64,000 nucleotides of DNA from Pseudomonas sp. 102515 (GTDB lineage Bacteria; Pseudomonadota; Gammaproteobacteria; Pseudomonadales; Pseudomonadaceae): assembly GCF_031085165.1 (NCBI RefSeq), contig NZ_JAVHTY010000007.1:27790-91789 (forward strand), written 5' to 3'. Made by a program: the position numbers and the translations under genes. Below the pieces are notes generated by a model, which was given only the letters and a program-made list of their open reading frames with translations, made no database searches and was not told where the DNA came from. Positions 34,305 to 44,141 of this stretch are shown here, one piece after another; positions within the stretch are counted from its first letter, which is position 1, and each line of letters starts with the position of its first letter.

Positions 34305-35795
34305 TCAAGACGCGTCGATCCAGATGGTCTTGATCTCGGTGTACTGGTCGTGGGCCCAGAGCGACTTGTCGCGCCCGCCGAAACCCGACTCCTTGTAGCC
34401 GCCGAAGGGGGTGGAGGCATCGCCTTCGCCGAAGCAGTTGACAGTGACGATGCCGGCGCGGATGCCCCGCGCCAGCTTGATGGCGTTGCGCAGATTGCCG
34501 GTGTAGGCCGAGGCGGCCAGACCGTACGCGGTATCGTTGGCCAGCTGCAGGGCTTCGTCGATCGTGTCGAAGGGGGTCACGCTCAGCACCGGGCCGAAGA
34601 TCTCTTCGCGGAACAGGCGGCTGTCACGGTCCACGCCGTCGACGATGGTCGGCTCGACGTAGACGCCGTCGCGGGTCGCGCCACCGGTCACCACCTTGAG
34701 CTGCTGCTCGCTGGCGTGTTCCAGGTAGGAACGCACCTTGTCGAAGTGCGCCTTGCTGACCATCGAGCCCAGGCGGTTTTCCGGGTCCAGCGGGTCGCCC
34801 AGCTGCCAGTCCTGCAGGTGCACCTGGACGCGCTCCAGCAAGGCGTCCTTGATCTCGCGATGGACGATCAGTCGCGACGACGCCGAGCAGTTCTCGCCCA
34901 TGTTCCAGAAGGCGCCGTTGACCACGTGCTGGGCGACCTGGTCGAGATCCTCGACATCGTTCATCACTACCGCGGGGTTCTTGCCGCCCAGTTCCAGCAC
35001 GATGCGCTTGAGGTTGGATTCGGCGGCGTACTTGAGGAACAGCCGACCGGTGTCGGTGGAGCCGGTGAAGCTGACCGCGGCGATATCCGGATGCCGGCCG
35101 ATGGGTTCGCCGGCCTCCTTGCCGCCGCCGGGCACGACATTAAACACACCGGCCGGCACCCCGGCCTGGTGGGCCAGCTCGGCCACGCGCAGGGCGCTCA
35201 GGGTGGTCTCCTTGGCCGGCTTGACCACGATGGAGCAGCCGGCAGCCAGCGACGGACCGATCTTCCAGGCCAGCATCAGCAGCGGGAAGTTCCACGGCAG
35301 CACCAGACCCACCACGCCGATGGGCTCGCGTACCACCATGGCCATGGCGCCGGCGCCGGTAGGGGCGGTGGCGTCGTAGATCTTGTCGATCAGCTCGGCG
35401 TGCCAGCGCAGGGTGTTGATGGTCTCCGGCACGTCGATGGTCTGGCACTCGCGCACCGGCTTGCCGCTGTCGAGGCTCTCGACCACCGCCAGTTCATGGG
35501 CATGTTCTTCCAGCAGCGCAGCGAATTTCTGCAGCACGGCCTTGCGCGCGGAGGGGTGCAGACCGCTCCAGCGACCATCTTCGAAAGCGGTCTTGGCGGC
35601 GGCTACGGCGACGTCCACATCGGCGGCGCCACAGGCGGCCACCCGCGCCAGTTCGGCACCGGTGGCGGGGTTGGTGGTGACGAAGGTCTGGCCGCTCCGG
35701 GCGGCGACGAAGGCGCCGTCGATGAAGGCCTGGTTGCGCAGCTCGACGGTGGCGGCGAGGTCGGCGTAGGCGGCTTGGCTCAAGAGATCGGTCAT
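34305..35795 (-). CDS. Aldehyde dehydrogenase, PuuC/KauB-like
   Basis: A 496-residue NAD(P)-dependent enzyme. VVGLVLPWNFPLLML forms the cofactor/oxyanion region, FTGSTDTGR the nucleotide loop, LELGGKNPAVV the general base glutamate, and NMGENCSASSR the catalytic cysteine near 299. The pattern is closest to gamma-aminobutyraldehyde-type dehydrogenases (PuuC, KauB), which act on amino- or guanidino-aldehydes. Its start is 2 bases from the stop of the DapA-like gene, so the three genes FAD oxidase, DapA-like and ALDH form an operon; it would oxidise an aldehyde made by those enzymes. Confidence 0.9.
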   Translation of the reverse strand: MTDLLSQAAYADLAATVELRNQAFIDGAFVAARSGQTFVTTNPATGAELARVAACGAADVDVAVAAAKTAFEDGRWSGLHPSARKAVLQKFAALLEEHAHELAVVESLDSGKPVRECQTIDVPETINTLRWHAELIDKIYDATAPTGAGAMAMVVREPIGVVGLVLPWNFPLLMLAWKIGPSLAAGCSIVVKPAKETTLSALRVAELAHQAGVPAGVFNVVPGGGKEAGEPIGRHPDIAAVSFTGSTDTGRLFLKYAAESNLKRIVLELGGKNPAVVMNDVEDLDQVAQHVVNGAFWNMGENCSASSRLIVHREIKDALLERVQVHLQDWQLGDPLDPENRLGSMVSKAHFDKVRSYLEHASEQQLKVVTGGATRDGVYVEPTIVDGVDRDSRLFREEIFGPVLSVTPFDTIDEALQLANDTAYGLAASAYTGNLRNAIKLARGIRAGIVTVNCFGEGDASTPFGGYKESGFGGRDKSLWAHDQYTEIKTIWIDAS

Positions 35796-35797
35796 GG

Positions 35798-36700
35798 TCA
35801 GGCTCCCTGGACGATATGGGCGACGTTGTTCTTCAGCGCGGTGATCACCTGCGCCAGTTCGGCTTGCTCGGCTGCGGTCATGCCCTTGAGCGGGGCGCGC
35901 ACGCCGCCGTTGGGCAGGCCGGCGAGTTCGCAGCCGTACTTGATCGACTGCACGAACTTGCCGCCTTCGAGGTAATCCATCAGCGGCAGCATGGCTGCCA
36001 TGATCCGGCGCCCCTTGGCGAAGTCCTGTTCCAGCACGCAGGCCTGGTAGAGTGCCACGTGCTCGCGCGGCACGAAGTTGGAGCCGGCGCAGACCCAGCT
36101 GCGCGCGCCCCAGGCGAAGAATTCCAGGGCCTGGTCGTCCCAGCCGCAGGAAAGCTGGAGGTCCGGGCGCTTCACTGCGTGGCGGTGCAGGGCGGCCATG
36201 TCGCCGCTGCTTTCCTTGATCGACTGGACGTTGCGGCAGCCGGCGATGGCGGCGTAGAAGTCCTCGCCCATGGCCATGTTCATCCGCCCCGGATAGTTGT
36301 AGAGCATGATCGGCAGGTCGGCGGCGCGATCCACCGTCAGCACGTGCTCGGCGATCTCCTGCTGGGTCGGCAGGGCATAGGGCGGGGTGCCGACCAGGAT
36401 GGCGTCGGCGCCGTGCTGGCGGGCCGCCTGGGCGAACACCACCGAATCCTCGGTGCGGATGGCGCCGGTGCCGATCACCAGTGGCAGGCGCTGGCCCACC
36501 ACGTCGCAGGCCTGGGCGATCAGCGTCAGGCGCTCTACGCCGCTGTGGGCGTAGTACTCGCCGGTGGAGCCGCCGACCACGATGCCGTGCACCTTTGACT
36601 CGATCAGGTATTCCAGGACCTGGGCGAAACCGGCCTGGTCGATGGCGCCGTCCGCCTTGAGCGGGGTGATGGCCGGGGTATAGATGCCGTCGAAGTTCAT
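35798..36700 (-). CDS. DapA/NAL-family lyase or deaminase
   Basis: A 300-residue TIM-barrel protein of the dihydrodipicolinate synthase family. GIYTPAITPLKADGAID opens it, GGSTGEYYAHS replaces the GTTGE phosphate-like loop, YNYPGR holds the catalytic tyrosine and SIKESSGD the Schiff-base lysine. The family includes aldolases, lyases and dehydratase/deaminases acting on 2-keto acids; this is not housekeeping DapA given its context. ATG 36700 has GGAGG 8 bases upstream. It sits between FAD oxidase and ALDH genes in one operon. Substrate not deducible. Confidence 0.85.
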   Translation of the reverse strand: MNFDGIYTPAITPLKADGAIDQAGFAQVLEYLIESKVHGIVVGGSTGEYYAHSGVERLTLIAQACDVVGQRLPLVIGTGAIRTEDSVVFAQAARQHGADAILVGTPPYALPTQQEIAEHVLTVDRAADLPIMLYNYPGRMNMAMGEDFYAAIAGCRNVQSIKESSGDMAALHRHAVKRPDLQLSCGWDDQALEFFAWGARSWVCAGSNFVPREHVALYQACVLEQDFAKGRRIMAAMLPLMDYLEGGKFVQSIKYGCELAGLPNGGVRAPLKGMTAAEQAELAQVITALKNNVAHIVQGA

Positions 36701-36746
36701 GGGTGGAGCCTCCAGAGGTTGCACGGATGTCAGCGGGGAGCCGCCG

Positions 36747-38063
36747 TCAGCTTTCGCAGCCGGCGCGGTACTGCCCCCACAAGAGGTTGAAGTTGACGCC
36801 GGCCGAGAGGAACGGCTGTGGCGGATTGGCGTTGGGGCCGGGCCCGGCCAGCAGGAAATCGATGAGTTCGTCGCGTTCGCCGGCCAGCCAGTCGGCCAGC
36901 AGCTTGCCGGTGGCGGTGCCGCGGGTGACGCCCAGGCCATTGCAGCCCAGGGCGCCATAGACGTTGGGCGCCAGCTGGCCGAAGAAGCCGTTGTGGTTGC
37001 GGGTCATGGCCAGGGCGCCGCCCCAGGTGTAGTCGAAGGTCACCTGCGGCAGCATCGGGAAGCGGCGGGCGAAGGAGGCCTGGTGCCGCTGCAGCACTCG
37101 CTGCAGATGCTTGGGATTGCTGCGCCCGTCGGGGTTGAAGCTGAAGCTGTTGCGGATCAGCAGGCGCTGATCGGGGGTACGCCGCACCGTGGTGCCGAAC
37201 GGGTCGGCGGGGATGGCGCCCCAGTAGGGCCTGCCGCCCAGCAGCGCCTGCTCGTCGGGCGTCAACGGCCGTGTGAGACTGCCGTAGGTGAAGATCGGCA
37301 GCATGCGCCCCTGCAGGAAGCCGAAGTGCTGGCCGAAGAAATTGTTGGCCAGCACCAACTTGCCCGCGGTGATACGGCCAGCGGCATGCCGCAGCTCGGG
37401 GCGCGGGCCATAGTCCACGTCCAGGATCGGGGTGCGCTCATGGAGCGTGACATTGGCCGGTAGATTGTCGGCCAGGCCCTTGACCAGGGCGCTGGGCTGG
37501 ATCAGCACCGCGCCAGGGGTGTAGAGCGCCCGCTGATAGAAGTCCGTGCCCAGGTACTCGGGCAGGGTCTCGCGTTCGATCATCTGGTAGGGCTGGTCGA
37601 GCTTGTCCAGGCCGCGCCGGTAGGCGTCGAGGACCGCCAGGCCGCGTTCCTCGACAGCGGCCTGATATTTGCCGCAGGCCTTCAACTGGCAATCGATGCC
37701 GTAGCGCTCCACCTGCTGGCGCAGAGAGGCCTGGCCGCTCAGGTTCAGCTTGAGCACGGTACGGGCGATGCGGATGTCGCCGATATAGTCCTCGGCGCCG
37801 ATGTCATGGGGCAGGTCGATGGCGAAGCCGGCATTGCGGCCCGCCGGCCCCAGGCCGACCTCCTGGGCTTCCACCAGGATCACCTCGTCATCCGGGAAAT
37901 TCAGCGCCAGTTGCCGTGCGGCGGCGAGCCCGGTGAACCCGGCCCCGACCACCACCCAGGGGGCCTGGCTGTGACCGCGATGGCTGGGGCGGGGCGTGCG
38001 CGGGGCACTGGTGTGGTACCAGCCGCAGCTGTTGTCGTCGGCGGGCAGGGCTTGGACTTTCAT
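36747..38063 (-). CDS. FAD-dependent amine oxidoreductase (DAO/PuuB-like)
   Basis: A 438-residue flavoprotein. A 30-residue polar lead (NSCGWYHTSAP) precedes the dinucleotide fold VVVGAGFTGLAAARQLA near residue 38; GPAGRNAGFAIDLPHD is the second FAD contact and GCNGLGVTRGTATGKLLADW the C-terminal flavin site. The arrangement matches DAO-family amine oxidases such as gamma-glutamylputrescine oxidase, which turn amines into imines or aldehydes. Start is ATG 38063, better than a TTG three codons earlier. First gene of the oxidase/DapA-like/ALDH operon; lies 3' of the betaine ABC importer. Confidence 0.86.
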   Translation of the reverse strand: MKVQALPADDNSCGWYHTSAPRTPRPSHRGHSQAPWVVVGAGFTGLAAARQLALNFPDDEVILVEAQEVGLGPAGRNAGFAIDLPHDIGAEDYIGDIRIARTVLKLNLSGQASLRQQVERYGIDCQLKACGKYQAAVEERGLAVLDAYRRGLDKLDQPYQMIERETLPEYLGTDFYQRALYTPGAVLIQPSALVKGLADNLPANVTLHERTPILDVDYGPRPELRHAAGRITAGKLVLANNFFGQHFGFLQGRMLPIFTYGSLTRPLTPDEQALLGGRPYWGAIPADPFGTTVRRTPDQRLLIRNSFSFNPDGRSNPKHLQRVLQRHQASFARRFPMLPQVTFDYTWGGALAMTRNHNGFFGQLAPNVYGALGCNGLGVTRGTATGKLLADWLAGERDELIDFLLAGPGPNANPPQPFLSAGVNFNLLWGQYRAGCES

Positions 38064-38268
38064 GGTGCGCAACCGTCTCTGGTGAAGCGTCTGGCCTGAA
38101 CGCGAGGCGCGCAGGGCTTGCCCGCCTCCCGAGGAGGCAGGATGTCGCTTGAGGTCGTTCAGAACCGGGCCGCGGGCTCAGGCCGTTCAGGCCCGGCGGT
38201 CCGGTACGTCGTGGTGGCGCTGTGCCCGACTACTGCCCGGTCACAGCGCGCTGGCGCCGTCTAGGCGA

Positions 38269-39294
38269 TCACTTCTGCCCAGCGGCGCGGGCGTCCGCCA
38301 GCCAGCGGTCCCACTCGGCCTGGTGCGCCTTGATCCACTCGGCCGCCTGCCGCTTGATGTCGTCCAGCGACTTCTCGCCCTGCTGCATGCGCAGGTTCTG
38401 GGCGCTCTCGTCGGCGGTCGACAGCTGTACCTCGGACAGGAACTTGAGCGCGGCCGGGTTCTTCTCGGCGAATTCCTTGTTGAGCACGGCCTTGACGTTG
38501 TCGATGGGCGCGCCCAGGTTCTTGCCCTCGAAGGTGGTGTTCACGTCGTTCTTGCCGTCGGGCAGCGAAGTGAAGGGCACCGGCAGCCAGACCACGTCAC
38601 GTCCCTCGACCAGGACGTTGGAGATCCACTGGGGTACCCAGGTGTAATAGAGGATCGGCTTGCCGTCCTTGTAGCGCTGGAGGGTGTCGGCCATCAGCGC
38701 GAAATAGGAGCCGCGGTTGTTGGTGACGGTGTTGTTCAGGCCATAGGCCTTGAGCTGGTGCTCGATGATCAGCTCGCAGCCCCAGCCGGGATTGCAGCCG
38801 GTGAGATCGGCCTTGCCGTCGCCGTTGCTGTCGAACAGCTTGGCGATCTCAGGTTTCTTGAAGTCCGATACGTCCTTGATGCCGTACCGGTCGGCGGTCT
38901 TCTTGTCGATCATGAAGCCCTGCAGCACGCCCGGCATCACGTTGCCAGCCTTGACCATGGTGTCGTCGCCACCGGCCTTGTCATAGAAGGCGGCGTGCAG
39001 GTGTTCCCACATGTGTACGGTGAAGTCGGCGTCGCCATAGGACAGCGCCAGGAACAGCGCCGGATAGTCGGTTTCCTTGGGGGCCTGGACGTCATAGCCC
39101 AGCGCCTTGAGGCCGGCGATGGCAATCTCGCCGCGGAAGCGTTCTTCGGCGATGGTGGGGAAGATCGGCGTGACCTTGACTCCGGCACCGGGCTTGTCGG
39201 CGCTGGCGGCATGGGCCGCGGTGCTCAGGGCCAGGCCCAGGAGGGCGGCGGCGACGCCGGTCAGGAGCGCTTTCTTGCATGCGGAGAGATTCAT
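38269..39294 (-). CDS. Betaine-type ABC transporter substrate-binding protein (ProX-like)
   Basis: A 341-residue periplasmic protein with a clear signal peptide (KKALLTGVAAALLGLALS, cleaved near AHA-ASA). The mature part fits the ProX/OpuAC family of quaternary-amine binders: FPTIAEERFRGEIAIAGLKA, DADFTVHMWEHLHAAF, GWGCELIIEHQLKAYGL and ILYYTWVPQWISNVLVEG, with the tryptophans that cage a trimethylammonium group. Third gene of the ATPase-permease-binding protein operon on the minus strand. Ligand could be glycine betaine, choline, carnitine or proline betaine. Confidence 0.9.
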   Translation of the reverse strand: MNLSACKKALLTGVAAALLGLALSTAAHAASADKPGAGVKVTPIFPTIAEERFRGEIAIAGLKALGYDVQAPKETDYPALFLALSYGDADFTVHMWEHLHAAFYDKAGGDDTMVKAGNVMPGVLQGFMIDKKTADRYGIKDVSDFKKPEIAKLFDSNGDGKADLTGCNPGWGCELIIEHQLKAYGLNNTVTNNRGSYFALMADTLQRYKDGKPILYYTWVPQWISNVLVEGRDVVWLPVPFTSLPDGKNDVNTTFEGKNLGAPIDNVKAVLNKEFAEKNPAALKFLSEVQLSTADESAQNLRMQQGEKSLDDIKRQAAEWIKAHQAEWDRWLADARAAGQK

Positions 39295-39340
39295 GGAGTA
39301 CCTGTCGTTGTGAGTTGATGTTCTTCGGTGAAAGGCAGGT

Positions 39341-40296
39341 TCAAGGCGTAACCGGCTGCGGCAGCACTCTTTTCTTGCCGACCAGACGCACCACCAGGCC
39401 GACCGGGCCGCTGTGGTACCAGCGCTGACCGGTCGCCAGGTGGGCGCTACGCTCGCCCATGGCCTGGGTGAAGCGATCGAGGAAGATCGCCAGTAGCACC
39501 AGGCCGATACCGCCGACGCTGGCCAGGCCCATGTCCAGACGACCGATGCCGCCGAGGACCATGAGGCCGAGGCCACCGACGGAAATCATCGAGGCCACCA
39601 CCACCATCGACAGCGCCAGCATCAGGGTCTGGTTGACCCCCGCCATGATGGTCGGCGCCGCCAGCGGCAGCTGGACCTTGACCAGCATCTGCCACGGCGT
39701 GCAGCCGAAGGCGCGCGCGGCCTCGATCTTGTCTTCCGGCACCTGGCGGATGCCCAGGTTGGTCAGCCGCACCAGCGGCGCCAGCGAAAAGATGATGGTG
39801 ACGATGACCCCCGGCACGTTGCCGATGCCGAACAGCATCACCACCGGCACCAGGTAGACGAAGGCCGGCAGTGTCTGCATGGCGTCCAGCAGCGGGCGGA
39901 TGCACATTTCCAGGCGATTGCTGCGGGAGCTGAGGATGCCCAGCGGGATGCCGATCACCGCGCAGAACACCAGGGAGGTGAGCACCAGGGCGAGGGTGAC
40001 CATGGCGTCGTTCCAGACGCCGATCAGCCCCAGGGCGGTGAGCATGGTCAGGGTCAGGATGCCGATGCGGCGACCACCGATCTGCCAGCCGAGCAGGGCG
40101 GCCAGCAGGATGAACACGGTCGTGGCACCGACATCAGCGTGGCCTGGATGCCGTCCAGGACCTGGTCCACCGGCCAGCGGATGGAGCGGAACACCTCGCG
40201 GAAGTTGTGCACCAGATAGCGCAACGCGGCTTCCACCCAGGAGCCCACCGGAACGGTGATCGTCTTGAAGGGATCGAGAATGCTGAAATCGGACAT
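39341..40296 (-). pseudogene. Betaine-type ABC permease (ProW-like), frameshifted
   Basis: The N-terminus ([20 protein letters not shown], then [18 protein letters not shown]) is in one frame and stops making sense at about 40124. The rest ([14 protein letters not shown], the permease loop with [19 protein letters not shown], and [16 protein letters not shown]) is in another. One missing base near 40124-40125 explains it: with it the protein is 318 residues and has ProW architecture. As read, the importer would lack its membrane channel. Start ATG 40296. Either a real inactivation or a sequence error. Confidence 0.82.
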
Positions 40297-40346
40297 GAGC
40301 GGGGCCTCCGGCGCGCCTGCGCGCCCTCAACAAAGGAAAACAGCGA

Positions 40347-41381
40347 TCAGTGGCCGCCGAGATAGCTCAGCAGGCGACCCTGGGAGATGCAGCCCTGATA
40401 GGCGCCGGCGGCGTCCACGACCGGCACCGGTGCGCTGGCCCGGGCCACGGTGCCGAAGATGTCCTTGATCGGCGTGTCCGCCGTGATCGGGGTTTCGCGA
40501 CCGGGCATATAGACGATCTGCGCATCGCGCTGGGCGATGTCGCCCGCCTTGAGGATGCGGCTGGAATCGAAGCCATTGAAGAAGGTGCGCACGTAGTCGT
40601 TGGCCGGATTGCACAGCAACTCGCGCGGGGTGCCGATCTGCACTACCCGGCCGCCTTCCATGATGGCGATGCGGTGGCCGATACGGACCGCTTCCTCGAT
40701 GTCGTGGGAGATGAAGATGATGGTGCGGTCCTGTTCCTGCTGCAGCTTGATCAGCTCGCCCTGCATTTCGTGGCGGATCAGCGGATCGAGCGCCGAGAAG
40801 GCTTCGTCCATCAGCAGGATGGCCGGATCGTTGGCCAGCGCCCGGGCCAGGCCCACGCGCTGCTGCATGCCGCCGGAGAGCTGATGCGGATAGCAGTTTT
40901 CCTGGCCGGCCAGGCCGACCTGACGCAAGGCGACGGTGGAGCGGCTGTTACGCTCCTTCTCGGACACGCCGCTGATCTGCAGACCGAAACCGACGTTGTC
41001 GAGCACCGTCATGTGCGGCATCAGGGCGAAGGACTGGAACACCATGCCCATGTCCTTGCGGCGAACCTGCAGCAGATCTTTATCGCTCAGCCCGGTGATC
41101 TCCCGCCCGTTGAGGAAGATGGAACCTGAGGTGGGTTCGATGAGGCGATTGAACAGCCGCACCATGGTCGACTTGCCCGAACCGGAAAGGCCCATGATCA
41201 CGAAGATCTCGCCGCGCATGACCGAGAAGTTGGCGTCGAAGACGCCGATGACCTGGCCGGTCTTCTCGAACACCTCCGCCTTGGACGCCCCCGCCCTGAC
41301 CAATGCCATGGCGGTGTCCGCCTGAGAGCCGAACACCTTGTAGATGTTGCGGACCGAGATGATTTCGTCGGAGCGAGTCAT
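40347..41381 (-). CDS. Betaine-type ABC transporter ATPase (ProV-like)
   Basis: A 344-residue ATPase. [18 protein letters not shown] is the ProV-type N-terminal motif; Walker [10 protein letters not shown] lies near 65, the signature [15 protein letters not shown] near 175, Walker [14 protein letters not shown] follows. The C-terminal third holds one or two CBS-like segments ([20 protein letters not shown]), the ionic-strength sensing part in OpuA/ProV. ATG 41381 has GGAGG 6 bases upstream. First gene of the importer operon. Expected to energise uptake of a betaine. Confidence 0.92.
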   Translation of the reverse strand: MTRSDEIISVRNIYKVFGSQADTAMALVRAGASKAEVFEKTGQVIGVFDANFSVMRGEIFVIMGLSGSGKSTMVRLFNRLIEPTSGSIFLNGREITGLSDKDLLQVRRKDMGMVFQSFALMPHMTVLDNVGFGLQISGVSEKERNSRSTVALRQVGLAGQENCYPHQLSGGMQQRVGLARALANDPAILLMDEAFSALDPLIRHEMQGELIKLQQEQDRTIIFISHDIEEAVRIGHRIAIMEGGRVVQIGTPRELLCNPANDYVRTFFNGFDSSRILKAGDIAQRDAQIVYMPGRETPITADTPIKDIFGTVARASAPVPVVDAAGAYQGCISQGRLLSYLGGH

Positions 41382-41723
41382 GCCATGCCTCCTTCGCGCC
41401 CAGCACAGGCAGTCACTACCGCTGTGCAGTTCTGATTGATGAGAGATGCTGGGCAGAGGTAACGGGTGTCTGTCTTCACGACGGCGGTCCCTTCTTATTG
41501 TTCTGGTGGCCCTCGGAACGGGGCTTTCCAGCAAATCTATAAGCTGACCCCGGGCAAATCCAACAACATTTCCAGCCGCGAAGTGATAACGCCACGTTAT
41601 GATTTCGCTGAGCGCGCCAGAGGTGTCGCCGTGAGATATGCCGGCTGTCTCCAGGGGCTCCAAGGTCGGGTGGTCGCGGCCAATAATGGCTGCCAGCTCT
41701 TTTTCCGTTCATCGAGAGTCACG
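41382..41723. other. Divergent regulatory region, 342 bases
   Basis: It separates the minus-strand importer operon from the plus-strand lysR gene and should carry both promoters. It holds a 15-base palindrome ATAACG-CCA-CGTTAT at 41586-41600, a candidate operator. In-frame extension of lysR across it is possible but lacks LysR features. Confidence 0.5.
41586..41600. promoter_or_regulatory. Palindrome in the importer/lysR divergent region
   Basis: ATAACG and CGTTAT are perfect 6-base inverted arms around CCA. It lies 124 bases before lysR and 205 before the ATPase start. It may bind the adjacent LysR or another regulator; no data. Confidence 0.35.
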
Positions 41724-42689
41724 ATGTCCAAATCCGTCGATCCCGATACGCTGCTGCTGAAAATGCCGTCGTTGCGCGCGGTGAAGGCTTTTGTCGCGGC
41801 GGCCAAGTACGCGAGCTTCACCCGGGCCGCCGAGGCGCTGTGCGTGTCCCAGGCGGCGATCAGCCGGCAGATCCGGGAACTGGAGGGCTATCTCGGTGCC
41901 CAGCTGTTCAGCCGGGTCGGGCGGGCGGTGGCCTTGACTCCGGCGGGCGAGCTGTTCTTCGATGCGGCCCAGTTATCCTTCGTCAACATCGCCCAGGCTG
42001 CCGAGCGCATCCGCAGTAACCAGGCCGCCAGGCACATGCTGACCCTGTGCTGTTCGCCGGCCTTCTCGGCGCTGTGGCTGTCCCAGCATCTGCCGGACTT
42101 CTTCGCCAGCCATCCCGAGATCGAACTGAATCTGGTGACCACCCAGAACTTCCTGGCCATGGAGCCCGGGGTGCAGCCGGACGTCTTCATCACCAAGATG
42201 CCCAAGGTGCGCGACGGCTATCGCAGCACGGCGCTGTTCCACGACATCATCTATCCGGTGTGCTCGCCGCTGTATCTCGAACGCCATCCGCAGATCCGCA
42301 CCCTCGAAGGGGTGCGCGACGCGGCCTTGCTCAACCTCAGTCCCTACGGTCGCTCCCAGGTGGCCGAACACGTCGACTGGGGCGTCTGGCTGGCCTTCCA
42401 GGGCGTCGATCTGGACGAGCGTCCGGCCGGGAGTCCGCCGCTGTTCAATGCCAACGACTACAACCTGATCATCGGCATGGTGCTGACGCACCAGGGCATC
42501 AGCCTGGGCTGGAATCACCTGGTGGCGGCGCTGCTGGAGCAGGGCCAGTTGGTGCGACCGATCCAGGAGCAGGTGGTACTGCGCAACAGCCGCCACTACC
42601 TGTCGATCCGCGAGGAAATGGAAGACAGCGAGGCGGTGCGGCGCTTCCAGCAGTGGCTGCTCGGCCGCCTCGGCCGGGCGCCCGCCTGA
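41724..42689 (+). CDS. LysR-family transcriptional regulator
   Basis: A 321-residue regulator. Helix-turn-helix at about 14-75 (LRAVKAFVAAAKYASFTRAA, CVSQAAISRQIRELE), with the ligand domain from about 100 to 310 (LTLCCSPAFSALWLSQHLPDF). The start at ATG 41724 gives a standard N-terminus; upstream in-frame sequence is not LysR-like. It belongs to the GcvA-like branch by feel. Divergent from the importer operon and 108 bases upstream of the MmgE/PrpD gene, so it probably controls one or both. Confidence 0.9.
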   Translation: MSKSVDPDTLLLKMPSLRAVKAFVAAAKYASFTRAAEALCVSQAAISRQIRELEGYLGAQLFSRVGRAVALTPAGELFFDAAQLSFVNIAQAAERIRSNQAARHMLTLCCSPAFSALWLSQHLPDFFASHPEIELNLVTTQNFLAMEPGVQPDVFITKMPKVRDGYRSTALFHDIIYPVCSPLYLERHPQIRTLEGVRDAALLNLSPYGRSQVAEHVDWGVWLAFQGVDLDERPAGSPPLFNANDYNLIIGMVLTHQGISLGWNHLVAALLEQGQLVRPIQEQVVLRNSRHYLSIREEMEDSEAVRRFQQWLLGRLGRAPA

Positions 42690-42797
42690 CCTGCGGTTAT
42701 CCTTTGCCCGGCGAAAAGGTCGTTGGAGCTGCGGCGTGACCCTGACTCATTGTCTGTTGCCGGCCGACCTCGGCAGACAACAACAAGGAGCCCGCGG

Positions 42798-44141
42798 ATG
42801 TCGCTATATGCCTTTTGCCAAGCCTTCACCCTCGACCAGGTACCCGCCCCTACCCGGGCGATCCTGCAGAAGAGCCTGCTGGACATTCTCGGCACCATGG
42901 CCGGGGCGGTCTCCAATGCCACCAGCCAGACCCTCTATGGCTATGCGCGCAAGCACTATCCCGGCGGCGAATTCGTGAGTCGCCTGCCCTTCGATGGCAC
43001 CCCGGTGAATCTGCTGGGCGCGGGTTGGGCGGGCGGTTTCACCGCCGACAGCCTGGACGCCCACGAAGGCCACTTCACCTCCAAGGGCCATGCCGGTGCC
43101 ACCGTGGTCCCGGCGCTGCTGGCCCTGGCCGACGCCTTGCACGCCCAGGGGCCTAGGATCAGTGGCCGCGAGCTGCTCGAAGCCCTCTGCCTCGGCTACG
43201 AGACCGGTCTGCGCGCCGGCGTCGCCCTGACGGCCACCTCGCCGACCTACCACGCCTCCGGTGGCTTCTCCGGTCTTGGCGTGGTCTGTGGCGGAGCCCG
43301 CCTGCTAGGGCTGGACGAGGCCACCTTTCGCCATGCCCTGGGCATCGCCGAATACTTCGCGGCTCGTTGCCCGATGATGCGGCTGATCGAGCACCCCACC
43401 ATGCTGCGCGATGCCCACGGCGCCGGCGCCTACAACGGCCTCAATGCCCTGCTGCTGGCCCGAGAGGGCGTCACCGGGGCACCGGCCGAAACCCTCGAAG
43501 CCGAGTCCGCCAGCCCTTTCTGGAGCGACCTGGGCCGCTGCTGGGAGATCGACGCCCAGTACTTCAAGCCCTGGCCGGTGTGCCGCTGGGCGCAGCCGGC
43601 GCTCACCGCCATGACCCGCCTGCTCGCCGAGCACCCGCACCTCTGCGCCGACACGCTGGCTCGTGTGCGGGTGGAAACCTTCCAGGAATCCACCTGCCTG
43701 CAGGGCCATCGCCCGGCCAATGCCGACGAGGCCCAGTACGCCCTGGCCTTCCCGCTGGCGGCGCTGATCGCCCGCGGCCAGGTCGGACCGGAAGAGGTCA
43801 CCGGCGCCGCCATCGAGGCGCCGGATATCCTCGCCGTGAGCGAGCGCATCGAGATCGTCGAGGCGGCGGACCTGTCGGCGCGCTTCCCGGAAGAGATTCT
43901 CTCGCGGGTGACCGTGCGCCTGACCAGCGGCGAAGTCTTCACCTCACCGATCACGGCGGCCCTGGGCGATCCGGAGCAACCGCTGATGCTGGCCGACATC
44001 GAGGCCAAGTTCGAGCTGTTCGCCGGGCAGAATCTCACTGCCAACGCCCGTGCCGCCCTGAAGCGTGCCGTGCTGGAACTGGAGCATTCGCCCCTGGCCA
44101 TCGAGGCCCTGGCGCCACTTTTCCAACCCGGGGATCGATAA
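42798..44141 (+). CDS. MmgE/PrpD-family enzyme
   Basis: A 447-residue protein with AAGGAG 7 bases before ATG 42798. The first ~270 residues form the all-helical domain: KSLLDILGTMAGAVSNAT, DSLDAHEGHFTSKGHAGATV and EALCLGYETGLRAGVAL; the smaller C-terminal domain follows (FKPWPVCRWAQPAL, LQGHRPANADEAQYALAFPL). Family members are 2-methylcitrate dehydratase, cis-aconitate decarboxylase and iminodisuccinate epimerase, so proton-abstraction chemistry at an acidic carbon is expected. No prpB or prpC lies nearby, arguing against propionate metabolism. It precedes the Rieske oxygenase gene on the same strand. Confidence 0.87.
   Translation: MSLYAFCQAFTLDQVPAPTRAILQKSLLDILGTMAGAVSNATSQTLYGYARKHYPGGEFVSRLPFDGTPVNLLGAGWAGGFTADSLDAHEGHFTSKGHAGATVVPALLALADALHAQGPRISGRELLEALCLGYETGLRAGVALTATSPTYHASGGFSGLGVVCGGARLLGLDEATFRHALGIAEYFAARCPMMRLIEHPTMLRDAHGAGAYNGLNALLLAREGVTGAPAETLEAESASPFWSDLGRCWEIDAQYFKPWPVCRWAQPALTAMTRLLAEHPHLCADTLARVRVETFQESTCLQGHRPANADEAQYALAFPLAALIARGQVGPEEVTGAAIEAPDILAVSERIEIVEAADLSARFPEEILSRVTVRLTSGEVFTSPITAALGDPEQPLMLADIEAKFELFAGQNLTANARAALKRAVLELEHSPLAIEALAPLFQPGDR

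Noticed and set aside
41466..41723. N-terminal extension of the LysR regulator by 86 residues
   Set aside because: LysR proteins begin just before the helix-turn-helix; the extra sequence has no domain and covers the promoter region with a palindrome.
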